A stretch of 49,022 nt of DNA from an uncultured Bacteroidales bacterium. GTDB lineage: Bacteria > Bacteroidota > Bacteroidia > Bacteroidales > F082. The DNA lies in contig CAMYXV010000005.1 of the NCBI GenBank assembly GCA_947303055.1, forward strand, positions 1 to 49,022. Reading direction: 5' to 3'. Below are positions 26,670-36,530 of this stretch, in pieces (the stretch's first letter is position 1; each line of letters opens with the position of its first letter). Made by a program: the position numbers and the translations under genes. The notes beneath the pieces were generated by a model, which was given only the letters and a program-made list of their open reading frames with translations, ran no database searches and was not told where the DNA came from.

Positions 26670-28373
26670 TCACTCTTTTATCCATTTCCCACTCTCCGCT
26701 TCGGTCACTGAGCCTGTCGAAGTGCCAGCCACCACCTTCCAAACATAAGTCCCCTCACTCCAATCCGTCGTATTGATGGCAGTGACATTTTCCGTAATCT
26801 CTCGCCCATAAACCATCCTCCCATTCATATCATACACCTCCACCCAAGCATCCTGTAAAGCCGTGCGGATGTTCAGCACATCCTTCCCAGGATTGGGATA
26901 AGCGATAGCCACCTTCAGACCATTGTCGTGTGCCTCATCGATGCCTACAAAAGCCTCGGCGGGGAATTTGGTGACCGTTGTCCACCGTTGCTGTGGATTA
27001 TCGATGTTTTTTGTTTCAGTCGTTAAAAGAACGCCGCCGTCTTTTGTCGTAGTGATACTTTCCGCCCAGCAAAACAAATCGTCGGAACCATTACCGTAAT
27101 ACACCGTGGATATGTTTTCAAAGTTTTCATCAAGCCGTTCTATCACAACCCATGAATCGTTTAACAATGATATTCCACACGCCATAGAATAACAGAACAG
27201 CAATGTGTTGTTATCAGTGGCATCTACAGCTCTACTAAGAGCCACAAAGTCCCAGTCATTGGTTCCTCGTTCAATCTGGCGAATGATAGGCGCGTTGTTT
27301 TGAACACCTTCAATGTCATCATCAAACTCATACAGACGGCAATCCTCATACGATTGGTCATAATTTGAAATTGTTTCCGTTGCAACGTATGTTGTATTAT
27401 GCCCACTTCTTATTATGGCCATATCTTCAAAATAGTTGTCTTCCCATTCATTCCCGTCCGACTGTCTGAAAGCCTTGTATTTCAAAACATTGAATTCCTT
27501 ATCCAAATAGAATATGGTTCCATCGTCATAAGCCCGATTCGCGTCTTTTTTGTCTGAAAAACCAAAATAATAGGGCGGCATGGGATTATAATAGATATAC
27601 CCATAATCCGTTGCCAAAAGTTGTTCACGCCTTAGTTTCTCCTGCCATGGACTGCCTGAAGTTGTCATCTGATAACCGACATTTGCAAGCAATTCGCCAT
27701 CAAAACTCATCCTGAAAAAAAACAAGGAATCATAACCTTGAAGAGGCTGATGGCCAAAACTGACATTCTTGGTGTAAGCACCCACAATGTTGTCCTCGTC
27801 GATAATCGCCGAATGGATGAAAATGTTTCCACTATAATGGCAGCACCACCAGGCCCATCCCTGATAATATCTGGCTTCGTAATTATCAATAGGATAGCTG
27901 TATTCATGGCTTTCCTCAACCTCTAATTGATCGTCAAGTTTATACAGCCCAAGGATGGCATCTTCAGGTGGATTGTCATAGTTCTGATAATAGTTGAAAT
28001 ATGCCGTATCATGATCAGGACTATAGGACATCAATGCAAACACCTCGCCGTCTGAGTTCTCAAACACATACGGGTAATAGGATGCGCCCCAATATCCAGG
28101 CTTGAAAAAGTCATTCTCCGCAAGCACCTCCCCGTCAGGCGACAAGGTAATCATAGCAGGATGGGGTGGGTAGAAATTAGACCCCATTCCGCTTTGGAAA
28201 CAACGAGCGGAACAGACAATAATTCTCCCGTCCGACAATTCGTAGGCACAATACTGATGCGTCATTTCCTCATCTGACATATCATAAGGAATAGACTGTT
28301 CCCACACCTGCCCAAAAGCCTTGGCCCCGAAAATCAGCGCAAGGGCTAACAGAATAAAACTAGTTTTTCTCAT
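26670..28373 (-). CDS. secreted protein with T9SS CTD (P2 paralog)
   Basis: YELSDGRIIVCSARCFQSGMGSNFYPPHPAMITLSPDGEVLAENDFFKPGYWGASYYPYVFE; CTD ends ESGKWIKE. Confidence 0.8.
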   Translation of the reverse strand: MRKTSFILLALALIFGAKAFGQVWEQSIPYDMSDEEMTHQYCAYELSDGRIIVCSARCFQSGMGSNFYPPHPAMITLSPDGEVLAENDFFKPGYWGASYYPYVFENSDGEVFALMSYSPDHDTAYFNYYQNYDNPPEDAILGLYKLDDQLEVEESHEYSYPIDNYEARYYQGWAWWCCHYSGNIFIHSAIIDEDNIVGAYTKNVSFGHQPLQGYDSLFFFRMSFDGELLANVGYQMTTSGSPWQEKLRREQLLATDYGYIYYNPMPPYYFGFSDKKDANRAYDDGTIFYLDKEFNVLKYKAFRQSDGNEWEDNYFEDMAIIRSGHNTTYVATETISNYDQSYEDCRLYEFDDDIEGVQNNAPIIRQIERGTNDWDFVALSRAVDATDNNTLLFCYSMACGISLLNDSWVVIERLDENFENISTVYYGNGSDDLFCWAESITTTKDGGVLLTTETKNIDNPQQRWTTVTKFPAEAFVGIDEAHDNGLKVAIAYPNPGKDVLNIRTALQDAWVEVYDMNGRMVYGREITENVTAINTTDWSEGTYVWKVVAGTSTGSVTEAESGKWIKE

Positions 28374-28399
28374 TGTTGTATGTTTTTTAATTGCATTTA

Positions 28400-28645
28400 C
28401 TAATAATACAATGGCCCATCATCAATAAGCAGCCGCCTTGTCCTCCTCATGGCAAGCCCAACAGAATCCTCCTCCGTAAGCTCCGGCTTCGCTTCCCATC
28501 CATCCCCGTCTTCCTCAACAAAAGGTTGCGCCACCAAGCCACGCCCAACCACTTCACGGCACTCCACTTTCTCATTCCTCTCCTGGCAACCCGCCATCAG
28601 CAGGAGCGCAAGCAGGGTGTAAATTCTTGTTGCTTTCATATTCAT
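28400..28645 (-). CDS. short lipoprotein using the shared leader cassette
   Basis: MNMKATRIYTLLALLLMAGCQERNEKVECREVV...; 101 bp (28590-28690) identical to 29524-29624. Confidence 0.55.
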   Translation of the reverse strand: MNMKATRIYTLLALLLMAGCQERNEKVECREVVGRGLVAQPFVEEDGDGWEAKPELTEEDSVGLAMRRTRRLLIDDGPLYY

Positions 28646-28715
28646 ATTAGTCTTATTTGTCCTATAAGTCTCACTTCGTTAGCACGATAGCACGAAAGTA
28701 CGAATAACGAAAATC

Positions 28716-29579
28716 CTATCTTCTCACAGCCACTTTCGCAAGAAAGTTTCTACCCTCCGCATCCGTAATGCGCAGCAGGTAAACGCCTTGCGGCAAGTCC
28801 GTAACGGGGATTTCATTCGCATGGCGCACAGTTTTCACCACCTGCCCAAAGGCATTATAAACCTGCACCTCAGCGGCTTCAATGCCTTCAATTATAACTT
28901 TCCCTTTGGCTGGATTGGGGTATAGCGAAACGTGCTGAAGGTCTTGCTCTTGAACCGATGTTTCATCAATATAGCAAGTGTTGTATTCCGGGTTCTCAAA
29001 GACCTGCTCACCATCTTTGTATTCGCACAGCAAATTATTCTCGCAATCATAGTAATCCAAATATCCTATTGGATAATTGTTCGGGAAAATACCCTCACGA
29101 AAGGTCAGGACATCATGATAATAATAATCATAGATGGGAGCAAAACGTATCACTTTCCTCCCGTTTTCAAATGACACGCTTTCCACGACAGCCTGATGTG
29201 TCTCCCATTCGTCAGTATATTCGAATGTGTCGCCTACTGTAAGCGTCATGTCACAAAGCAACACTTCTTCCTCGTCAAACACTGGGCAATAGCGATAGAG
29301 TCTTCCCGAGGCGGTTTCTTCGCGCAAATACAACTCAAAATAATCAAAGAATCCTCGGGGAATAGCATGAAGATAATCATGTCCGTTAATGTTGACCGTG
29401 TCGGCAGTATTGATTTCCATATAGCCAGTGGTGACCCAGTCTATACAATATTGGAGCACGTTCAATCGAGTGGAGTCTGCACCAAAATAGGATTCATACT
29501 CTTGTGCCTGCATCGTCACCCCTCCCGCCATCAGCAGGAGCGCAAGCAGGGTGTAAATTCTTGTTGCTTTCATATTCAT
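28716..29579 (-). CDS. short secreted T9SS cargo protein (P3 paralog)
   Basis: Leader MNMKATRIYTLLALLLMAGGVTMQAQ; CTD LYPNPAKGKVIIEGIEAAEVQVYNAFGQVVKTV.... Confidence 0.8.
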   Translation of the reverse strand: MNMKATRIYTLLALLLMAGGVTMQAQEYESYFGADSTRLNVLQYCIDWVTTGYMEINTADTVNINGHDYLHAIPRGFFDYFELYLREETASGRLYRYCPVFDEEEVLLCDMTLTVGDTFEYTDEWETHQAVVESVSFENGRKVIRFAPIYDYYYHDVLTFREGIFPNNYPIGYLDYYDCENNLLCEYKDGEQVFENPEYNTCYIDETSVQEQDLQHVSLYPNPAKGKVIIEGIEAAEVQVYNAFGQVVKTVRHANEIPVTDLPQGVYLLRITDAEGRNFLAKVAVRR

Positions 29580-29675
29580 ATTAGTCTTATTTGTCCTATA
29601 AGTCTCACTTCGTTAGCACGATAGTACGCATAACGTTAGCACGAAAAAAAGTCACTCCTTAATCCATTTCCCACT
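29540..29675. repeat. 136-bp perfect direct repeat, copy 2
   Basis: See 23285-23420. Confidence 0.9.
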
Positions 29676-31205
29676 CTCCACTTCCACGCCATTCACTATC
29701 ACCTTCCAAACATAAGTCCCCTCACTCCAATCCGTCGTATTGATGGCCGTGACATTCTCCGTAATCTCTCGCTTATAAACCATCCTCCCATTCATATCAT
29801 ACACCTCCACCCGCGCATCCTTCAATCCCGTCCTGATGTTCAGCACATCCTTCCCAGGGTTGGGATAAGCCACCGCCACGGCGAATCCAGCATCATGGGC
29901 TTCGTCGATGCCATCAAATGCCGATGCAGGCACTTTATAGACAACAGACAAAGGCTCAGTCATACTTGGTTTGTTAATTTGACAACGAATAAGGACATCT
30001 CCATGAGGGCTGACACACATACCACCTGAATAAATGATTTGGGTATTGTCTTCTTTGTAGTAAATCTCATCGAGTTTGTTCAGGTCCTCGTCCAAATGAA
30101 CGATATATAGGCTCTCCGAAAGAAACCCGCTTTTGTCCATGCCGCTCACCATGTAAACCCCACCTTCACTGTCAAAGTCGATGGAAACATCAAATCCATC
30201 GGTGCTGGGCGAGGGTGAAGTAATACCCCATGTGTAGGCCAACTGGTCGAAACTCTCTGCATCAAACATGCCCATAAATACATCTTGGTTGTGTATGATG
30301 ATGGGAGGATAGCCATGGGGATCGTTCGGGTTAGGTATCATCTCTGTCTGCTGGTTGATGCTGTATGTCCTCCCATTGTATGGATTTAATCGGAAGCAGG
30401 CATCTTGTCCGCATAGGAAAGGATAGGAGATTCGGTCTATATTCTCTACAACGGCAACGGTATTAAGGTCTGCATCCAAAGTATGGCAGTCGTATGTCAG
30501 AGGACTTGCCGGATGTGTCATAATGATGCGCATTCCTAACGAATCAGGTGTTGGAAGGAAGATAGGCCCATCATAGCTAGTACGGGGAACATGCTCCAAG
30601 ACACGCTCCCTAATTACCACACCCTTATCGCTGAACTTCAGAATTTTAATACCCATATATCCCCCAGTGAAAAGGCTATCCAAAGGATAGGCAAAGAAAA
30701 AGCTTCCGTCCTTGTTCACAATCCAATGCTCATAAATCTCACGATTCTTAAGTGCATCGACACTCTCCCAATCGTAATCATCATAAGACAGAGACAAGTC
30801 TTCTGAAATGGTCACTTTTTGCAAACGCGTTGTGTCGCCAAAGAACTTGAACAAGAAAAGACCAAGAGAGCCATTGCGGAAACGCTCGATTTGGCTCATT
30901 TTGGTATCATGCCAATTGTCTGGAGAGTGCATATTCGAAGAACTAAGGTAAGTCGTGCTAATAACATTTCCTTCATCGTCCACCAAGGAAAGATAGTAGT
31001 CGTATGTATGATCTTTTGCCGTATCAGCCCTAACCCCAGTTCCGATGATAAACTCATTCGAACTGACAAATCTCATCTGCCCATCGAAAAACACTCCTGG
31101 TAATTCTTCCGCAGACACGATAGCTTGAATTCCTTGTGCTTGCATCGTCACCCCTCCCGCCATCAGCAGGAGCGCAAGCAAAATGTAAAATCTCGTTGTT
31201 TTCAT
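29652..31205 (-). CDS. secreted protein with T9SS CTD (P1 paralog)
   Basis: LPTPDSLGMRIIMTHPASPLTYDCHTLDADLNTVAVVENI; start reset to MKTTRFYILLALLLMAGGVTMQAQ; ends ESGKWIKE. Confidence 0.8.
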   Translation of the reverse strand: MKTTRFYILLALLLMAGGVTMQAQGIQAIVSAEELPGVFFDGQMRFVSSNEFIIGTGVRADTAKDHTYDYYLSLVDDEGNVISTTYLSSSNMHSPDNWHDTKMSQIERFRNGSLGLFLFKFFGDTTRLQKVTISEDLSLSYDDYDWESVDALKNREIYEHWIVNKDGSFFFAYPLDSLFTGGYMGIKILKFSDKGVVIRERVLEHVPRTSYDGPIFLPTPDSLGMRIIMTHPASPLTYDCHTLDADLNTVAVVENIDRISYPFLCGQDACFRLNPYNGRTYSINQQTEMIPNPNDPHGYPPIIIHNQDVFMGMFDAESFDQLAYTWGITSPSPSTDGFDVSIDFDSEGGVYMVSGMDKSGFLSESLYIVHLDEDLNKLDEIYYKEDNTQIIYSGGMCVSPHGDVLIRCQINKPSMTEPLSVVYKVPASAFDGIDEAHDAGFAVAVAYPNPGKDVLNIRTGLKDARVEVYDMNGRMVYKREITENVTAINTTDWSEGTYVWKVIVNGVEVESGKWIKE

Positions 31206-31285
31206 TATTCTATTGGTTTTATTAGTCGTATCAGTCCTATAAGTCCCCTTCGTAAGCACGTAAGCACGTAAGTACACATAACGAT

Positions 31286-31351
31286 CAACTCAAAACTATA
31301 AACTCTCAACTTTCCACAACTCTCAACTCTAAACACTAAACTCTAAACTAA
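31286..31351 (-). repeat. period-7 microrepeat array (AGTTTAG-like)
   Basis: Plus-strand TCAACTC AAAACTA TAAACTC TCAACTT tcc ACAACTC TCAACTC TAAACAC TAAACTC TAAACTA. Confidence 0.8.
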
Positions 31352-31364
31352 CCCAGCCCCGGGA

Positions 31365-33005
31365 TTATTCCTTAATCCACTTCCCACATTCCGCTTCCCT
31401 GCCATCAGCCATCACCTTCCAAACATAAGCCCCCGAAGACCAGTTTCCGGCATTTATCGAAGTGATGTTATCAGTGATTTCTTGATTGTGAACAAGCCTC
31501 CCATTCATATCATACACCTCCACCCAAGCATCCCGCAACCCCGTTCTGATATTCAGCACATCCTTCCCTGGATTGGGATAAGCGATGGCCACCTTCAGGC
31601 CGCTGGCGTGGGCCTCCTCTATGCCTACAAAAGCCTCGGCGGGGAATTTGAGGATGGAACAGCCGAATTTGTTGCCATCCAAACCTGTGATTCCAGTTAC
31701 AAATATCAGCCCACCGTCACGGGTGGCGGCGACGGTCTGTGAAGTGTTGCATATCCTGTCGCGCTGCCCGTAGAAAAGGGTCGAGATGGTGTCAAACTCG
31801 GGAGTCAGCCGCTCTATCACTACCCATGAATCCCTATTGTAATAAGAACCTTCGTCCAAGGCGTATGCGAAATAGAAGGTGTTGTCGTCAAGCAAGCTGA
31901 CGCCTGAGAAAACGGTCGGGAAATCGTAAGTATGGCCTGTCGTCTTTCTTTCCAAATAACGGACGATGGGCGCGTTTCCCCCGGAGCCATTGATGTCGTC
32001 GTTGTACTCATACAGGACACAGCAATACTCGTCCTGCATCTCGACGACCGAACTTGTCAGATAGGTTCGCCCTTGGCGGTTACGCACGGCATTGAAATTC
32101 TGGAAAGTGATGTTGCCGGCAAACGGATGCACTTGCGACGGATGTCGGAAACACCGGCTGCGCACCAAATTGAAATCATGGTCCAGATAGGCAAGATTGT
32201 ATTCTCCGGCGATGACATCGTAAATAAGGCCGTAGTGCAGATACAGGCTGTCCGCTTTGACGATATGCTGGCGTTGGTAAACCAAATCGGGGATGACACC
32301 GCAACGGACATTCCCGCAGTAACTCTTTCTTTGCAGCAGATTACCCTCGAAATCCATCCTGAAGAACACCGTGGAGTCGTAGCCGCGAGACTCGTCCCCG
32401 ACATAACTGACTGCCTTGTAATACGCGCCTACGATGCTGCCGTCATCATCAACAAAACAACTGTAGATTTGTGCTTGTCCACAGTTATAGGGATAAAAAT
32501 GGTTGTCCTCGCTTCTCCATTCAAAGGTGTCAATCGGGATTTCAAACTCATGGCTCTCGGCAATGGAGAGGTCGTCGTTGAGTTTATACAAGCCAAGGAT
32601 ACAGTGGTCGGTAACGGGCTCAAAGTTCGTGAAATAGTTGAACGAGCAGGTGTCGTGGTCGGGACTGTATGCCATCAACGCATACACTTCGCTTGACTCA
32701 TTTTCAAGTACATACGGGGAATAGGCGAAGTAACCGTCCTTATAATAATGCACGAAGGCCAATTCTGTCCCGTCGGCATCCAGCGCCAACAAGACGGGAT
32801 GAGGCGACACACGGGTTCCGCAAGAATTCTCGTCACGGAATGCGCCCGTTGCGATGATTCTTCCGTCCATTAGTTCATGGGCTTCAATGAAGCCGGAATA
32901 AGTACGCTCAGGTGTGCTGTAATTCCATTCCCATTCCTGCCCGAAAGCTTCGCTTCCGAAAACCATCAGCACCGCAAGCAGGGTGTAAAGTCTTGTTGTT
33001 TTCAT
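31365..33005 (-). CDS. secreted protein with T9SS CTD (P2 paralog)
   Basis: Leader MKTTRLYTLLAVLMVFGSEAFGQ; CTD AYPNPGKDVLNIRTGLRDAWVEVYDMNGRLVHNQ...CGKWIKE. Confidence 0.8.
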   Translation of the reverse strand: MKTTRLYTLLAVLMVFGSEAFGQEWEWNYSTPERTYSGFIEAHELMDGRIIATGAFRDENSCGTRVSPHPVLLALDADGTELAFVHYYKDGYFAYSPYVLENESSEVYALMAYSPDHDTCSFNYFTNFEPVTDHCILGLYKLNDDLSIAESHEFEIPIDTFEWRSEDNHFYPYNCGQAQIYSCFVDDDGSIVGAYYKAVSYVGDESRGYDSTVFFRMDFEGNLLQRKSYCGNVRCGVIPDLVYQRQHIVKADSLYLHYGLIYDVIAGEYNLAYLDHDFNLVRSRCFRHPSQVHPFAGNITFQNFNAVRNRQGRTYLTSSVVEMQDEYCCVLYEYNDDINGSGGNAPIVRYLERKTTGHTYDFPTVFSGVSLLDDNTFYFAYALDEGSYYNRDSWVVIERLTPEFDTISTLFYGQRDRICNTSQTVAATRDGGLIFVTGITGLDGNKFGCSILKFPAEAFVGIEEAHASGLKVAIAYPNPGKDVLNIRTGLRDAWVEVYDMNGRLVHNQEITDNITSINAGNWSSGAYVWKVMADGREAECGKWIKE

Positions 33006-33037
33006 CGTATTATTCTTTTATCTAAACATTATTATTC

Positions 33038-35338
33038 TTACAAACGTTCTCTCTCCTCCTCACTAACCGATCTCGAATTAAGTCTCACCTTCGATTGGCC
33101 GAACTTATAGGTGACATTCAACATGATATTTCTATTGTCGCCATCATAGAAGACTAGCGAATTGCCGCGCAAAATATTCTGCTGCCAATAAAGTGTGGTG
33201 TTGAAGAAGTCGTTGGCACTCAACCGAATGGTCAGGTTGTTGTCCAAAAAACTCTTTTCCAAACTGGCCGACAGGCTCCACTGCTCCTTAACCGTAACAC
33301 CGTTCGATGGATAAGGTGTCATGTAATAGAAATCCAAGTTGAACTTGATGTCATAAGGCAAAGTCAGCATGTTACTGACATTAAACATGGCAAAGTTCCT
33401 GTTGTTCTGCTTCAGGATGCCGTCCTCCATCTTCTCATAATAGTTCCTGCCAAAATAGACGGAACTGTAAAGATACCACCACTTGGTGACATTCCCGTTC
33501 CATGCGATGGAGCCGTAGAAGTTCTGCGAGTGGTCGCCGTTTCTGTAGCGCACTTCTCCAATATCAAGATTATCAATGCTTTGGTAATGCTCCCAATAAA
33601 TCGGATTAATGAGGTAATTGTAGCCGAAGCGCACCGAGAGCGAGATGGGGAAACTGAAGAATACCTGCGCCGCATGAATGTGGGTGTTAATCAAGTTAGG
33701 GTTGCCCATCGTATTGACCAAGGAATCAATGTACATGCTGGGGTTCAGGGCATCCAACGAAGGACGCACGATGCGCTTCGAATAGGACGCACCCATCGCG
33801 TAGCCTTCGGCGGGCTTGTATTGCACGGTGGCATTCGGGAAAAGCCCGGGATTCGTGTATTTCACTTGGGGCTCGCCGTTCAAGAAGTTCTTGCGGTCCA
33901 CATACTCAAAACGCAGTCCAGCCGTGGCCGACCACTTGTCAGAGAAGTTGTGCGCAACGCTGGCGTAGGCGGCAGCGTTCGACTCGTCGGAATGGTAGTG
34001 CTGCAAGAGGTTGTTGCTTCCGTTCAGGTCAACGTGGTTGTCGGTCTGAATCAAGGAGTATTTCACGCCCGCCGTGAAGGTGGTCTTGCCGTTTCGGAGC
34101 GGCAGGGTGTAGTCGGCCTTGCCCACATAAATGCCTGTGTTGCCATAGCCTCTGTTCGAGTTCAGGATGCCTTGGCTTTCGCTTCCGTCAACAATGTTGC
34201 GGAAAGTGTCCAAGTCGTCATAGCGGTTGTAGGTGTAGTCCAAAGTCACGTTGAGGTTCTGGCCGAGGCTGTCGAGGTCGTAGTTGAAAAACAGCGTGTT
34301 GTTGGTTCGCAGCCCCTTGTCATGGGTATTGGTCACGGTCTTGAAATCCGTGTGGCCAAGCCCCTCGAAATGGGTCTTTTGCTCGCGCAGGCTCGTCCCG
34401 TTGCTCAAGTTGTTGTTGCTCTGCAAGCCGATGGTCATTTTCGGGGTCAGGGCGTATTCCAGCATCAGTTTCGCGTTGTGGCCTTGGTTTTCCGAGAGGT
34501 TGTAGGCGCGGTGCTCAATCATCGAGTAGCCCATCACGTCCTCGTTGTTGAGGGTATGCGTGTTGCGTCCGTTGAAGCCGTAATAGAAGTTGGCCGAAAA
34601 CTTGTTTTTCGACAGGGTGACATCGGCAAAGGCACGCTCGCTCCAACGCCGTGCCTTGGTCAGCGTGCCACCGATGCGCACCGAAAAATCATCGTTGCGC
34701 CGTATGGTGACGATTTTCACGATGGCGGTGGCGTCGGCCTCGTATTGTGAAGAAGGATTGTGGATAATTTCGATGGACTTGATGTTTTGCGGGTTCAGGT
34801 TATAGACCTCCTCCATCGAATACACGCGCCGGTTGTTGATGTAAACGATGGGCGACCCTTGCCCTATAACGGAGAGGTTGTTCTGTCCATCTACCAACAG
34901 ACCTGGTGTTTTGCGCAGCATGTCGATGCCGTCCGCGCTCGATGAGAGCAGGGTGCTTTCCACCCCGACCACCGTCCTATCGGGCAAGTTGGTGATTTCA
35001 GGCCGCTTGGCGGCAATGGTCACCTCTTGCAATTGCGAGGCCGCAACCCCCATTTTCAACGTTCCCAGATTGCCTTTGGGCTGGCTGACGAACTTCGTTT
35101 CATAGCCCACGAAACTGATTTTCAGCAGGTCGCAAACCATTTCAAGGGTAAAGCGGCCATCGTTATCGGTAGTCACACCACCGAGGAAAGTGCTGTCGGG
35201 CAGTTGTATCGCCACAACCGTTGCGTAAGGAATAGGCACATCAGTTTCGTCCACTACGCGGCCACTGATGTTTTGAGCCTTCGCGCCAAGCAATGCAAAG
35301 TAAACAAATATTGCCGTCAAAATTGTTTTTTTAGTCAT
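33038..35338 (-). CDS. outer-membrane beta-barrel / TonB-dependent-receptor-like protein with carboxypeptidase-like regulatory domain
   Basis: ISGRVVDETDVPIPYATVVAIQLPDSTFLGGVTTDNDGRFTLE; plug-like IVYINNRRVYSMEEVYNLNPQNIKSIEIIHNPSSQYEA; long beta-barrel. Confidence 0.9.
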   Translation of the reverse strand: MTKKTILTAIFVYFALLGAKAQNISGRVVDETDVPIPYATVVAIQLPDSTFLGGVTTDNDGRFTLEMVCDLLKISFVGYETKFVSQPKGNLGTLKMGVAASQLQEVTIAAKRPEITNLPDRTVVGVESTLLSSSADGIDMLRKTPGLLVDGQNNLSVIGQGSPIVYINNRRVYSMEEVYNLNPQNIKSIEIIHNPSSQYEADATAIVKIVTIRRNDDFSVRIGGTLTKARRWSERAFADVTLSKNKFSANFYYGFNGRNTHTLNNEDVMGYSMIEHRAYNLSENQGHNAKLMLEYALTPKMTIGLQSNNNLSNGTSLREQKTHFEGLGHTDFKTVTNTHDKGLRTNNTLFFNYDLDSLGQNLNVTLDYTYNRYDDLDTFRNIVDGSESQGILNSNRGYGNTGIYVGKADYTLPLRNGKTTFTAGVKYSLIQTDNHVDLNGSNNLLQHYHSDESNAAAYASVAHNFSDKWSATAGLRFEYVDRKNFLNGEPQVKYTNPGLFPNATVQYKPAEGYAMGASYSKRIVRPSLDALNPSMYIDSLVNTMGNPNLINTHIHAAQVFFSFPISLSVRFGYNYLINPIYWEHYQSIDNLDIGEVRYRNGDHSQNFYGSIAWNGNVTKWWYLYSSVYFGRNYYEKMEDGILKQNNRNFAMFNVSNMLTLPYDIKFNLDFYYMTPYPSNGVTVKEQWSLSASLEKSFLDNNLTIRLSANDFFNTTLYWQQNILRGNSLVFYDGDNRNIMLNVTYKFGQSKVRLNSRSVSEEERERL

Positions 35339-35450
35339 AGTACTATTATTTTGATGATTTACAATTGAATATTTTGAAGATTCTTACCGCTTTTAAAGCC
35401 CAAAGAACCTCACCGGCTTCTCAAAAACCACAAATTTGATTTCCAACTTA

Positions 35451-36374
35451 TTACGGTTTTTCATGGCAACACTTTTTGTTGGTTTTCTCATTTTCCGAAT
35501 CAATCCGACTGATTTTTCCAAGCATGCAGGTGCCTTTCACCTTGACACCACCATAGTAATAGATATGGCCCCATCCTGAAATGTTGTAATCCATCGATTC
35601 CAACTCGCAGCGGGTTTCCACCGAACCCGTGCCAGCCACAGAAATGTCCGCGCTTTTCACCGTACCAGCCTTGATGACGATGTCACCCGAACCGGCCACA
35701 CTCAAATTCGCATGGTCGACATGGAGATTCTTGCACACCAACTTACCCACGCCTGCGACACTCAAATCCACACGGTCAGAATGGAGATCCTCGCATACTA
35801 ACTTTCCTGCTCCAGCAAGGCTCATCTTAAAGTCTTGGATAGTAGCGGTTTCATCGAAAAACACGCCATACGCACCCGCCGTGCTGATTTCTAATTTATG
35901 AGCCTCAAACGGCGTGACGAAACTGAAGTCGCCGCCTCCCACAAGACTGATTTCCTCCAACGTCGGGGCGGTGATTTCGATGAGAAACTTCGTCGGCTTC
36001 AAGTCGGATTGCTGAAGCGTCTTGACCATCTCGACCCTCAAACAATCGCCTTTCTGATAGATGTCGAGACACTCGAATAGGTTCTCATCGAGGGTCACGC
36101 GGCAGGAACACTTGTCCGCCACCGCGTAGGTCACCGAAGCCGGCAGCGCGATGCTGATTTCGTCGAACGTCGCCATATCAAAGTCTCGCGTGACGACGTT
36201 ACCGTTACCTTCAGCGAATATTCCCTGCGAGTACACAGTGATGGTTTTGTTGCCGTTCCCGTCAATAATGGTATCCGTCTTGTACACATTGTTTGTCTGC
36301 GCCACTGCGCCCAACACCACCATGCCAACGAGCAGTGCCGTCAAAAATGATTTCTTCATCATTTTGGGTTTCAT
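35451..36374 (-). CDS. GIN-domain (DUF2807) secreted protein
   Basis: RDFDMATFDEISIALPASVTYAV... then repeated strands LSVAGVGKLVCKNLHVDHANLSVAGSGDIVI. Confidence 0.85.
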   Translation of the reverse strand: MKPKMMKKSFLTALLVGMVVLGAVAQTNNVYKTDTIIDGNGNKTITVYSQGIFAEGNGNVVTRDFDMATFDEISIALPASVTYAVADKCSCRVTLDENLFECLDIYQKGDCLRVEMVKTLQQSDLKPTKFLIEITAPTLEEISLVGGGDFSFVTPFEAHKLEISTAGAYGVFFDETATIQDFKMSLAGAGKLVCEDLHSDRVDLSVAGVGKLVCKNLHVDHANLSVAGSGDIVIKAGTVKSADISVAGTGSVETRCELESMDYNISGWGHIYYYGGVKVKGTCMLGKISRIDSENEKTNKKCCHEKP

Positions 36375-36513
36375 TGTTTTGTTGTGTATCATAATACTAT
36401 ATTTTAATGTTCATTCTTGCGCTCGCAATCCTCATACCGTTATTATAAGCACCTAAATATCAACAATCTGTAAATAACAATCATTTTCAAGTTGTCAAAT
36501 TCTTTTACACCTT

Positions 36514-36530
36514 TGTAAAGTTTCTTTACA
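36514..36530. promoter_or_regulatory. perfect palindrome TGTAAAG-ttt-CTTTACA upstream of the GIN/OMP genes
   Basis: Read directly; 7-bp arms, 3-nt centre. Confidence 0.5.

Noticed and set aside
31932-32696. 254-aa + strand ORF
   Set aside because: Antisense to a P2 cargo gene; shadow ORF.
33530-34750. 406-aa + strand ORF antisense to the OMP/TonB-like receptor
   Set aside because: Low-complexity V/R/G/H-rich translation, no recognisable domain, exactly opposite a well-supported CDS; typical codon-bias shadow ORF.
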